Positions 34,106-42,891 of a stretch of 64,000 nucleotides of DNA are shown here, in pieces. Each line of letters starts with the position of its first letter. Position 1 is the first letter of the stretch. This DNA comes from Elusimicrobiota bacterium (GTDB lineage Bacteria; Elusimicrobiota; Elusimicrobia; FEN-1173): contig JADKHR010000001.1 in NCBI GenBank assembly GCA_016721625.1, positions 744,001 through 808,000 on the forward strand, given 5' to 3'. The position numbers and the translations under genes were made by a program. The notes beneath the pieces were generated by a model. The model was not told where the DNA came from. It did not search any database and worked only from the letters and a program-made list of their open reading frames with translations.

Positions 34106-35699
34106 TCAAAGGAGTCGGCGGGCCCATTGGAGGGCCTGCGCGGGGGTGGTCACTTCTCCGGTGGATTGGGCTTCGCGGATCTCGGCCAGGAGACGGCCGA
34201 CGTCGGGGCCGGGCTTCAATTTGAGGGATTTCATGAGCTGATTCCCATCGATGATTTTGGGGGGTTCCACGGCTTCAGGTTTCAAGAAAAAATTGGACAG
34301 CATCTTTCGGATCGTGCGGAAGACCGGGTCTTTCCGGGCGCGGCGGGCGCGGGTGGATAGATAGGTGAAGTGGTCGCCCAAAGAAACGATCAAAAGGCCC
34401 ACGGCGTCGCCCTCCAAATCCCGGTAGAAACGATAGATCGCCCGGTCGGTTAAAACCGGCGTGTGGCCGAGGTTCCCCGGGCGCATGTGGGCGCCCACTT
34501 GGCGGGAAAGGGAACGAGACTCGTTCGACGAAAGACGCAGGCGAGAAGCGATTTTGGCCACCAGGCGCGCCCCCACGGCGTCGTGGCCGTAAAAATGGAG
34601 TTTCCCCTTTTCTCTTTTCGCGGTGGCGGGCTTGCCGATGTCGTGGAAGAGTTCGACCAACTTCAAATGGGCGAACCGGGGGTGGCCGCCGACAGTCTCG
34701 CGCAGGTGTTTCGACAACGCCCCGTGAAAAGAAGGGAACTGGAGCGGCAGTTCTTCCAGCAATTTTTCCAGAGACCCCACGGCCGCCAGGGAATGCGCCA
34801 GCACCCCCCCCGTCCCGTAATAGGCCCGGCCCGTCCGGCGCATGGGTTCCAACTCCGGAAAGAGAACGACCAAGAGACCGGCACGGTCCATGTCGGCAAG
34901 AGTGGTCGCGGCTCGGGGCGTGGCGAGGAGGCGGAGCAGTTCCTCCCGCACCCGTTCGGGCGCGCTTCGGGAAAGTTTTCGACGATGGAGCCGGATGTCC
35001 CGTACGGTTTCCGGCGTGAGGCCAAACCCCAGCTCCGCCGAAAATCGGTAGGCCCGCAAAAGCCGAAGGGGTTCTTCCCGAAACGCTTGGGGACACCCGC
35101 CGCAAGCGGCGCGCCGCCAGGTCCGGAACCCCGCCGGTGGGGTCCAGCAGGTTCGCGCGCCAACGGGCGGTTCCCCACAGAGAGGCGGGAAGGGCCAGGG
35201 CGTTAACGGTGAAGTCCCTCCGGCGGAGATCGGCCTCCAGGGTCGGCCCCTGGAGCCGCGCGAAATCGAAATGGCCGTTTTCCTGGGGAGATGGAAGGTG
35301 TCTCTTTAGCCCTCTGAAACGATTTTCCCTCTCCTCTTGGGAGAGGGCAGGGTGAGGGATTCTATTTCCCAACGAAAAGATGGCACATCCCTCATCCGCC
35401 CCTTCGGGGCACCTTCTCCCAAGAGAAGAAGGAAGTTCTTTGTGATCCGTCGATAACTTCGGAGGTCTAAAGAGATTCGCCGAAAGAGATACCCGGTAGG
35501 TGCCCCGCTCCTTGTCCAAAGGAAAAAAGGATCGGCCCGGGGCCCGGGCGAAACGCTTGGCCAGGGCGCCGGCGTCTCCGTCCACCACCACGTCCACGTC
35601 GGCGGTGGGCCGGCCCAGCAGGGCGTCGCGCAAAAACCCGCCCACCAGCCAAACGTTGCCGCCGGACAGCGCGGCGATCTCGCGAATGAAAGGGGTCAT
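34106..35699 (-). CDS. tRNA nucleotidyltransferase / poly(A) polymerase family with HD domain; insertion and frameshift
   Basis: A CCA-adding-type enzyme. The nucleotidyltransferase core is VGGFLRDALLGRPTADVDVV (residues 19-38; Asp34 and Asp36 bind metal), followed by GPTLEADLRRRDFTVNALAL, the arm EEPLRLLRAYRFSAELGF and a C-terminal HD domain (ELFHDIGKPATAKR). A region of about 55 residues (roughly LSTDHKELPSSLGRR through ENRFRGLKRHLPSP) is encoded by palindromic repeat DNA at 35326-35434 inserted in frame. A frameshift near 35089-35092 (the gggg run) separates the halves; deleting one base or adding two joins them. Three tRNA genes here lack CCA, so an active enzyme is expected and the frameshift is probably an error. 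It overlaps the acyl-CoA synthetase stop by four bases. Confidence 0.85.
35326..35434. repeat. Palindromic repeat (family B) inserted in-frame in the CCA-enzyme gene
   Basis: Two half-elements, CCCTCTCC-TCTT-GGGAGAGGG with GCAGGGTGAGGG (35326-35357) and CCCTCATCCGCCCC...GGGGC with a CTTCTCCCAAGAGAAG hairpin (35389-35434). The same halves occur at 38117-38282 in the other order. Reading frame is maintained through the insertion. Confidence 0.85.
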
Positions 35700-37249
35700 G
35701 GTCGTCTCCGTTTGGACTGGGCTTCATTCCGCAACTCTTTTTTCAACACTTTTCCCATGGCGTTCTTGGGAAGTTCCGCGCGAATCTCGATCCCGTTGGG
35801 CGTCTTGTAGGGCGCCAGGCGCGCGCGGCAATGGGCCAAGAGCGTCAGGGGCGCGTCGGTCCGCCCCTCTTTTAAAACGACGAAAGCCCGGATCGCCTCG
35901 TCCCCGGTGTCGTCCGGAACGCCGACGACGGCGGCCTCGGCCACGGCGGGATGGCCCTCCAACACATGCTCGATCTCCTGGGGGTAAACGTTTAATCCTT
36001 TGACGAGGATTAAATCCTTTTTTCGGTCCACGATGGACAGATACCCCTCCGCATCGAACCGCCCCAGGTCGCCGGATTTCAGCCACCCGTCCCGGGTGAA
36101 ACTGGCGCGGGACTCTTCCGAACGTTTGTAGTAACCGGCCATCACGTTCGCGCCGCGCACGCACACTTCGCCCACTTGGCCTGTGGGAAGGGAGCGTTCC
36201 TCTTCGTCCACCAGTTTGACTTCCACGCCGGGAATCGGCAGGCCCACGGTGCCGGGTTTACGCGCCTTGTGCAAGGGGTTGACCGTCACCACCGGGGCCG
36301 CTTCCGTTAGGCCGTAGCCCTCCAGCAAAGGGATATGGAACGCCTTCTCGAAATCCTTGTGCACCGCCACCGGCAGGGCGGCCGCGCCGGAAATCGCCAC
36401 CCGCACCGGGTTTACCACGCGCAGGGCCAACGCTTTTAAGCCCCGAACCTTTTGCGTGAGCGCGGCAAAGATCGGAGGGACCGCGCAGAACACGGTGACG
36501 TGGTGTTCCCAAATGGCTTTCAGCACAGGATCGAAGGGGAGGAGTGACTCCATGATGACGATGGAAGACCCGAGCCGGATCGGGAGCAAAACGTTCACCG
36601 TCCAGGAAAATGAATGAAACATGGGAAGGAGACAGAGGAACCGGTCCTTCTCCCCCACCTCGATGGCCTGGCGGCAGGACTCCACGTTGGCCATGAAGTT
36701 GCCGTGGGTCAGCATGACGCCCTTGGGAAGCCCCGTGGTCCCCGCCGTGTAAATCAGGAGCGCCAGCGCATCGGACATCAGGGACGGATCGCCCGCGGTT
36801 CGGGTCGCGGGTTCCAGCAAACGGTCGAAGGAAAGGGCGTCGCTCCCGCCGTCCTTTAGAAAAACGTGTTTCAGGGAAGGACAGTGCGTCTGCGCCTCCT
36901 GAACCGTTTTCAGGAATTCCCGGGAGGTGAGACATCCCTTCACCCCGGCGTCCGCGAAAATATAGCCGACCCGGTCTCCCCGTTCCAGGAAATTCACGGG
37001 GACCGCCACGGCCCCCAGCCGCGCCAGGGCGAAGAAGAGCACGACGAATTCCGGCGAGTTCCGAAGGAGGATTCCAAAGGTATCCCCCCGGCCGATCCCG
37101 AGTTTGGAAAGCCCAGCGGCACAGCGCTCCACCCTTTCTTCCAGATGCAGGTAGGTCCACACCTGACCGCGGTAATGGAACACCACGGCCTCGGGCACCC
37201 GGCGCGCGGTGTCGGCCAGCAGGGTGTGGAGGGTTCGTTGATCTCTCAT
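35696..37249 (-). CDS. Fatty-acyl/aryl-CoA synthetase (ANL superfamily)
   Basis: A 517-residue AMP-forming ligase that would activate a carboxylic acid to acyl-AMP and acyl-CoA. The P-loop is IYTAGTTGLPKGVMLTHGN, followed by EGYGLTEAAPVV, KSGDLG and GLNVYPQEIEHVLE, and the catalytic Lys in PKNAMGKVLKKEL. A long-chain fatty-acid preference is usual for this type but unproven. ATG 37249 overlaps the oppF stop by four bases, and its stop overlaps the CCA gene. Confidence 0.93.
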   Translation of the reverse strand: MRDQRTLHTLLADTARRVPEAVVFHYRGQVWTYLHLEERVERCAAGLSKLGIGRGDTFGILLRNSPEFVVLFFALARLGAVAVPVNFLERGDRVGYIFADAGVKGCLTSREFLKTVQEAQTHCPSLKHVFLKDGGSDALSFDRLLEPATRTAGDPSLMSDALALLIYTAGTTGLPKGVMLTHGNFMANVESCRQAIEVGEKDRFLCLLPMFHSFSWTVNVLLPIRLGSSIVIMESLLPFDPVLKAIWEHHVTVFCAVPPIFAALTQKVRGLKALALRVVNPVRVAISGAAALPVAVHKDFEKAFHIPLLEGYGLTEAAPVVTVNPLHKARKPGTVGLPIPGVEVKLVDEEERSLPTGQVGEVCVRGANVMAGYYKRSEESRASFTRDGWLKSGDLGRFDAEGYLSIVDRKKDLILVKGLNVYPQEIEHVLEGHPAVAEAAVVGVPDDTGDEAIRAFVVLKEGRTDAPLTLLAHCRARLAPYKTPNGIEIRAELPKNAMGKVLKKELRNEAQSKRRRP

Positions 37250-38031
37250 CGGAGGAGGGATGGAACGGCGTCCAAAAGCGTCTTCGTCGCCGGGCTGGAG
37301 GGGCGGGTCAACACGGTCTCCGTCCCGCCGGCCTCCACGGACCGGCCCCGTTCCAAAATCAAGATCTGATCGGTCATTTGGCGCACCACGGTGAGGTCGT
37401 GACTGATCAAGATCAAAGACAATTGCCACCGTTCACGAAGGTCGGCCAACAAATTCAATATCTGGGCTTGAACCGACAAATCCAAGGCGGACACGGGCTC
37501 GTCCGCGATCAATAGTTTGGGCCCCACCGCCAGAGCTCGGGCGATGGCCACCCTCTGTTTTTGCCCGCCGGAAAACTGGTGGGGGTAATAGAACCGCGCG
37601 TCGGAAGGCAGTCCCACCTCGGCCAAGGCCCCCTCCACCAAAGACCCCGCCCTCCCGCGCCCCACCCGTCGGCCCAGGGCTTCTTCCAACAGGGTTCCCA
37701 CGGAAAGTTTGGGGTTGAGCGAAGCCGAGGGATCTTGGAACACCATTTGGACCCGGCCCGCCCACTCCGACCGGGAAAAATCGTTTTGGGGACGTCCCTC
37801 CCAAAAAACCTGTCCGGCGCTGGGCGCCAAAAAACCCGCCAAGACACGCGCCAAGGTCGTCTTTCCGGAACCGGATTCCCCCACGAGCCCCAAAGATTCA
37901 CCGGCGTTCAGGGACAGAGACACCCCGTCCAAGGCCCGAACGTCCCCCCGTCGGGTTTGGAAAACGCCGCCCCTCACGGGGTAAACCTTTCCGAGACCCT
38001 GTGTTTGCAGAAGAGGCGTCATAAGAACCAA
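37246..38031 (-). CDS. oppF: Oligopeptide/dipeptide ABC transporter ATPase (OppF-type)
   Basis: A 261-residue ATPase with Walker A GLVGESGSGKTTLARVL, Q-loop VFQDPSASLNPKL, signature FSGGQKQRVAIARAL, Walker B LLIADEPVSALD and switch SHDLTVV. The first Met may be the second (38022) since both lie close together. It pairs with OppD. A 319-bp gap holding a family B repeat separates it from oppD, unlike the overlapping junctions elsewhere in the operon. Confidence 0.93.
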   Translation of the reverse strand: MVLMTPLLQTQGLGKVYPVRGGVFQTRRGDVRALDGVSLSLNAGESLGLVGESGSGKTTLARVLAGFLAPSAGQVFWEGRPQNDFSRSEWAGRVQMVFQDPSASLNPKLSVGTLLEEALGRRVGRGRAGSLVEGALAEVGLPSDARFYYPHQFSGGQKQRVAIARALAVGPKLLIADEPVSALDLSVQAQILNLLADLRERWQLSLILISHDLTVVRQMTDQILILERGRSVEAGGTETVLTRPSSPATKTLLDAVPSLLR

Positions 38032-38116
38032 CCCAGACGGCGGGCCGCAACGTTTTTTCTAACTCCCCGAGGTTCAATCATCCCGGAAATAATATGAAAT
38101 TCGTAACTACTCAGAT

Positions 38117-38282
38117 CCCTCACCCTGCCCTCTCCCAAGAGGAAAGGGAAAGTCCATGTTTTCCTTCCCCTCTTGGGGGAAGGTGGCCCGAAGGCGACGC
38201 CGCTAGGTGTCGTCCCCGTTTGCCTCGCGGCTACGCGAGGTCCCTGTTGGTAGGAAGGGATAGGAGGGGAGCCGGATGAGGG
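38117..38282. repeat. Palindromic repeat, family B
   Basis: It starts CCCTCACCCTGCCCTCTCCC with an AAGAGGAAAGGG arm and ends GGATGAGGG. It includes CTTGGGGGAAGGTGGCCCGAAGG-type sequence matching the half at 35389-35434, and hairpin repeat D. Confidence 0.82.
38222..38261 (-). repeat. Hairpin repeat D, copy 2
   Basis: On the minus strand: ATCCCTTCCTACCAACAGGGA, then CCTCGCG-TAGC-CGCGAGG. See copy 1 at 33884-33922 for the compensatory stem changes. Confidence 0.85.
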
Positions 38283-38350
38283 TGGTGAGCCGTTTCTGAA
38301 ATTCCCCAAAGAAATCCGGTCAAAAAATCGGCGATGGTCGGGTGATGAAG

Positions 38351-39301
38351 TCAATACAAATGGCAGGAGACGCGGACCGCTGGGTCTTTTGAGACCCGCA
38401 AACGGGGGTCTTGGGCGGCGCAGGGGGCGAAAATCGACGGACAACGGGGATGAAAGGGGCACCCCGACGGGAGGGCGCGGGGGTCCGGCGGTTGGCCAGG
38501 CAGGGCCGGCAGGCGCCGCTCGGACCGGGAGAGGCGCGGCAGGGACTTCAACAGGCCTTGGGTGTAGGGGTGGGCCGGGGTTCCCAGCACCGTCGCCGTG
38601 GGTCCGATTTCAACGATTTCTCCCGCGTAGAGGATGGCCAGCCGATCCGTTCGTTCGGACAACAACCCGACGTTGTGAGTGACCAGCAAAAGCGCCATTT
38701 TCAATTCCCGCCGCAATTCGTCCAACAGGTTCAGGATTTCCCGTTGCACCGTCACGTCCAAAGCGGTGGTGGGTTCGTCGGCGATCAGCAATTTCGGGTT
38801 CCCCGCGATGGCGATGGCAAGGCAGATCCGCTGGCGTTGGCCGCCGGAGAGTTGGTGGGGATAGGCCCCGTAAAGACCCGCTGGATCGGGAAGTCGAACC
38901 TGGTCGAAAAGGGACAGAACTCGGGCCCGGTTTCGCCCGCCGGCATGAAACTCCAGCACCTCTTCCACTTGGTCCCCCACGGTCAGAACCGGATTCAAGG
39001 CGGAAAAGGGATCTTGGAAAACGATGCCCACGGGCCCGCCGCGGAGCGCGCGCAGGTCCCGATTCGAGAGAGAGAGGATTTCCCGGTCCTCCCACGCGAG
39101 CTGGGCGGCGGCGATCCCCGCCGTTTCCGGGAGCAGGCGGAGGACCGCCAGGGCCAGCGTGGATTTACCCGACCCCGATTCCCCCGCCAGGCCCAGGGAT
39201 TCGCCCGGTTCCAAGGAGAGCGAAACGTTTCGCAGAGCGGGAACCCGTTTTCCGGACCGGAGATAATCCACCCGGAGATCCCGAATGGAGAGCAGGCTCA
39301 C
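38351..39301 (-). CDS. oppD: Oligopeptide ABC transporter ATPase (OppD-type)
   Basis: A 316-residue ATPase with Walker A GLAGESGSGKSTLALAVL, VGIVFQDPFSALNPVL, signature LSGGQRQRICLAIAIA, Walker B LLIADEPTTALDV and the Opp/Dpp C-terminal zinc-like region (CPFHPRCPSIFAPCAAQDPRL). GTG 39301 (VSLLSIRDLRVDYL) overlaps the oppC stop by four bases (GTGA). This start is fixed because the upstream frame belongs to the shifted part of oppC. Confidence 0.93.
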   Translation of the reverse strand: MSLLSIRDLRVDYLRSGKRVPALRNVSLSLEPGESLGLAGESGSGKSTLALAVLRLLPETAGIAAAQLAWEDREILSLSNRDLRALRGGPVGIVFQDPFSALNPVLTVGDQVEEVLEFHAGGRNRARVLSLFDQVRLPDPAGLYGAYPHQLSGGQRQRICLAIAIAGNPKLLIADEPTTALDVTVQREILNLLDELRRELKMALLLVTHNVGLLSERTDRLAILYAGEIVEIGPTATVLGTPAHPYTQGLLKSLPRLSRSERRLPALPGQPPDPRALPSGCPFHPRCPSIFAPCAAQDPRLRVSKDPAVRVSCHLY

Positions 39302-40129
39302 CCGTTCCCCCGGGGGTCCAGAACGTCGCGCAATCCTTCGCCCAACAGGTTCAACGCCAACACCGTGACCAGGATGGCCAGGCCGGGGAACACCGACAGC
39401 CACCAGGCCACGTGGAGGTAATCTTTCCCGCTGGTCAGGATGTTGCCCCAGGAAGCCATGGGGGGTTGCACGCCGAGCCCCAAAGGAAAGGGCCGACTCG
39501 GTTAAAATCGCTCCGCCGACCCCCAGCGTCGCCGACACTAAAATGGGCGCCACCAGGTTCGGCAGTAAGTGGACGAAGAGAATTCTCGGTGTGGAGAGGC
39601 CCAACCCGCGGGCCGCCAAAATGAAATCCCGTTCCCGAAGGCTGAGCGTTTCCCCCCGCACCAGCCGCGCCAACCCCGGCCAGGAGGTGAACCCGATCAC
39701 GGCCATGACGTTCCAGAGGCTCGGTTCCAAGAACGCGATCACCATGAGGATCAAAAAGATCGTGGGAAAGCAAAGCACGATGTCCACCAGCCGCATGAGA
39801 ACCACGTCCACCACCCCGCCGAAAAACCCCGCCAACAAGCCCACCAGGGTTCCCAACGTCACGGAGATGGCCACCGCCAACAGGCCCACGCGAAGCGACA
39901 CGCGTCCGCCGTGGAGCAAGCGGGAAAAAACGTCCCGCCCCAAGTCATCCGTGCCGAGAAGATGGCGGGACGACGGCGGTTGCAAGCGCTCCGTGAGCCG
40001 TTGTTGGTCGGGTTCGGCCCGAGCCAGGAGCGGCGCGCACAACGCCGAGAAACCGATCAAAAAGAGGAGGGCGCCCCCGGCCAAGGCCAGCCGGTTGGAG
40101 AAAAAGCGGTCCGCGTAGAGTCGCCACAT
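39298..40129 (-). CDS. oppC: Oligopeptide ABC transporter permease (OppC-type), frameshifted
   Basis: About 277 residues after correction, with a first membrane helix near residues 13-32, then DDLGRDVFSRLLHGGRVSL and a set of permease helices. The first frame leaves the family after GGAILTESALSF; the right tail (GLGVQPPMASWGNILTSG...) is in another frame to the stop at 39298. The shift lies in the T-rich codons near 39482-39490 and needs one base removed or two added. Start ATG 40129 shares a base with the oppB stop (TGATG). The protein is otherwise normal. Confidence 0.88.
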
Positions 40130-41111
40130 CAGCTTTTCCCCGCCAAGCGGATGCGCGGATCGGCCGCGGCGTAGGCCAGGTCGGCCAGGAAGTTCCCCGC
40201 CAGCGTGAGAAACGCCGCGATGGTCCCGACCCCATCACCACCGGAAAATCCCGCGCCATGATGGCATCGAACCCCAACCGTCCCATGCCGGGGAAGGCGA
40301 AAATGGTCTCGAAAATAAAACCCCCGCCGATCAGGTCCGGCAGGGACAGACCCAAAATCGTGATCACCGGGATCAGTGCGTTCCGAAGGGCATGCCGCCC
40401 GATCACCCGGGATTCCGGGAGGCCCTTCGAGCGGGCCGTCCGAATGTAATCCTGGCGGATCACCTCCAACAAACCGTTCCGCACGAACCGAGAAAGCCCT
40501 GCCAAACCCGTAAAGGCGGATATAAAGACCGGAAGAATTAAATGTCGCCCGGTATCCGCCCAATTAGCGGCGAAGGACAGTTCGTCCGAGTTCAAGGAGT
40601 GCAGGCCCGAAACGGGCAACCAAGCCAGCTGGACGCCGAACAAGAGCATGAGCAGGAGCGCCAACCAAAACGTCGGAACCGAAAAACCAATAAAGACGAA
40701 GACCGACACCGCCCGATCCCAAAACGTGTTCTGCTTCACGGCGGCCAGAATGCCCAAGGGCACCGCCAGGGCGAAGATGAACCCCAAAGACAAAAAATTC
40801 AAAAGGAGCGTGTTCGGCAGGCGTTCCCCGATTTTTTCCAAGACAGGCCGGTCGTCCTTGAACGAACGTCCGAAATCCAATCGAGCCAGCCTTTTCAACC
40901 AGCGGCCATATTGCACGTACCAGGGTTTGTCCAGGTCGTAGAGAGCGATGAACTTTTTCCGCTGTTCGTGGGCCGACACCCGGGCGCTGAGGTCCGTCAT
41001 GCCGCCGGTCAGCCCGCCCGGGGCCATGCGCATGACGACAGAGGTCATAACCGTGATCCCGATCAAAACCACCAGGGTTAAGGAAAGCCGCCGAAGGAGG
41101 TAGGCGCCCAT
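40129..41111 (-). CDS. oppB: Oligopeptide ABC transporter permease (OppB-type), frameshifted
   Basis: About 327 residues after correction, beginning MGAYLLRRLSLTLVVLIGIT. Membrane helices and the loop around RNGLLEVIRQDYIRTARSKG are typical. The frame deviates after DFPVVMG, and adding one G to the four-G run at 40230-40233 restores VVMGVGTIAAFLTLAGNFLA and the tail ADPRIRLAGKS to the stop at 40129. The single missing base in a G run fits a sequencing error. Confidence 0.9.
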
Positions 41112-41114
41112 GGG

Positions 41115-42788
41115 TCAGGAGGCCAAGCGGTAGCGTTGGAGCGATTTGGGCACAAACCATTCCCGGAAATTCCAACCGATGCCGGCCGGAGCCAGAAGAA
41201 CGTTATGGAAACGTTTGTGCACAGTGGGCAAGGCCTCGGGGTAATAGAGAAAAATGTAGGGGAGGTCCTCGGCCAGCATTCGATGGAGCCGGTGATAAAT
41301 GAGTCGACGCCGGGCCGGGTCGAACGTCCGCCTCCCCTCTTCCCACAAGCGGTCCGCGGCGGGGTTTTGATACCCGACGAAATTATAACGTCCTTCCCCC
41401 CGCTGGCTGGAATGCCAGATCAGGTATTGGTCCGGGTCCCGGCCCAGACTCCAGCCCAGGAGGATGGAATCAAAATTCCCCTTGTCGACGAAATCGTGGA
41501 TGAAGGAGGACCACTCCAAAACCCGCACCTCCATTTTAACGCCGATCCGCGCCAGGTGGGCTTGCATAATGACGGCGGTTTGTTCCCGCAATTTATTGCC
41601 CTGGTTCGTGATGACGGTAAAAGCGAAAGGTTTTCCGCCTTTATCCAACACGCCGTCCCCGTCGGTGTCCCGCCAGCCCGCTTCGGCCAGGAGGGTTTTC
41701 GCCCGAACGGGATCGCAAGGCCATTCGGGGACGGTGGGATCGTAGGCCCACGAAGAAGGCGGGAAAGGTCCCGTGGCCGACCGGCCATACCCCAAAAGAA
41801 CCCCGTCGATGATTTCCCGTTTGTCGAGGGCCAGGGCCAAGGCCCGCCGAACCCTCAGGTCTTTGAACAGAGGCCGCTGGAGGTTGAACCCGAAGAAGGT
41901 GTAACTGAAGGAGGGATAACGAAACTTTTGGTGGTTCTGGAAAAAAGAGTCGTAGGCGATGTACTGGTCCGGCCGGAGGCCCATGGAATCGATGGATTGG
42001 TTCCGAAGTTCCAAAAACTGAACCGAACTGTCCGGGATCACCCGGATCACCACGCGGTCGATGTTCGGGCGGCCTTCGAAATAGTCCGCGTTGGCGACCA
42101 ACACCGCCTTTTCATCGGTTTTTAACTCCTGAAACCTGTAAGGGCCTGTCCCGATGGGGGCCCGATGGGCGGGATGGGTATTGAAATCGCCTTTCTCAAA
42201 AACATGTTTGGGGATGAGGCCCATGCCCCAGGATTCCAGGGCCGGGGCGAAGGGCTCTTTGTAGAGAACCCGCACGGTGTGGGGGTCCACGGCCGTCACC
42301 GACTGGACCCCGGCGAAATCGGAGCCGTAGGGCGTGAGGACCTTGGGGTCGATAAGTCGTTGGTAGGTGAACACCACGTCGTCGGCGGTGAACGGAACGC
42401 CGTCGTGCCAGCGCACGTTCTTCCGCAGGCGGAAAAGGATTTCCAGCCCGTTTTGGCGGACCGTCCACGATTCCGCCAAATCCCCCACTAATTTCAAATC
42501 CCGGTCGTATTTGACGAGACCGTTGAAGAGATACCCGTTGACGGTTCCCGAGGCGGAGTCCGAGGCCAAGAGCGGGTTAAGGCGGGAGGGGTCCCCCAGG
42601 GAGGCTTCCACATAGGTGTCGCCTGTGACGGGGCCAAGGTCGGCGGGGACAAGAGCGGGCTCCGGGATGGGATCCCGGCCGCAGGCGGCGACAAACAGAG
42701 GAACCGCTAAAACAACCCGGGAAAACCAAGCCAACGGGGCGGCCGTCCCATTCGCCGCATGGAAGCCCACAGGGCGCTCCCCTCTCAC
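41115..42788 (-). CDS. oppA: Oligopeptide-binding lipoprotein (SBP family 5)
   Basis: A 557-residue solute-binding protein. A signal and lipobox (LFVAAC, with Cys near residue 36) anchor it to the membrane. The family-5 signature is around ESWTVRQNGLEILFRLRKNV, followed by WHDGVPFTADDVVFTYQRL and RRALALALDKREII. It delivers peptides or other small ligands to OppBC. First gene of the operon; a family A palindrome lies just upstream (42847-42870). Confidence 0.93.
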   Translation of the reverse strand: MRGERPVGFHAANGTAAPLAWFSRVVLAVPLFVAACGRDPIPEPALVPADLGPVTGDTYVEASLGDPSRLNPLLASDSASGTVNGYLFNGLVKYDRDLKLVGDLAESWTVRQNGLEILFRLRKNVRWHDGVPFTADDVVFTYQRLIDPKVLTPYGSDFAGVQSVTAVDPHTVRVLYKEPFAPALESWGMGLIPKHVFEKGDFNTHPAHRAPIGTGPYRFQELKTDEKAVLVANADYFEGRPNIDRVVIRVIPDSSVQFLELRNQSIDSMGLRPDQYIAYDSFFQNHQKFRYPSFSYTFFGFNLQRPLFKDLRVRRALALALDKREIIDGVLLGYGRSATGPFPPSSWAYDPTVPEWPCDPVRAKTLLAEAGWRDTDGDGVLDKGGKPFAFTVITNQGNKLREQTAVIMQAHLARIGVKMEVRVLEWSSFIHDFVDKGNFDSILLGWSLGRDPDQYLIWHSSQRGEGRYNFVGYQNPAADRLWEEGRRTFDPARRRLIYHRLHRMLAEDLPYIFLYYPEALPTVHKRFHNVLLAPAGIGWNFREWFVPKSLQRYRLAS

Positions 42789-42846
42789 GGGGTTCTCTTT
42801 GGCAATGGGAGCGTTGGGGGAATCGAGTGTTTCAGTCGAATCAAGC

Positions 42847-42870
42847 CCCTCTCCCGCCAGCGGGAGAGGG
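42847..42870. repeat. REP-like palindrome, family A short form
   Basis: CCCTCTCCCGC-CA-GCGGGAGAGGG, lacking the TCGAA spacer seen at 14958. It lies between oppA and the M16 gene. Confidence 0.8.
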
Positions 42871-42891
42871 AACCCGCTTCAAAAAACCCGA

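Larger units (their letters stand above)
38032..38350. other. Gap inside the opp operon with repeats B and D
   Basis: It contains the family B element (38117-38282), within which hairpin repeat D copy 2 lies (38222-38261). No gene is present. The gap breaks the otherwise gapless opp operon, so the elements probably entered after operon formation. Confidence 0.8.
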
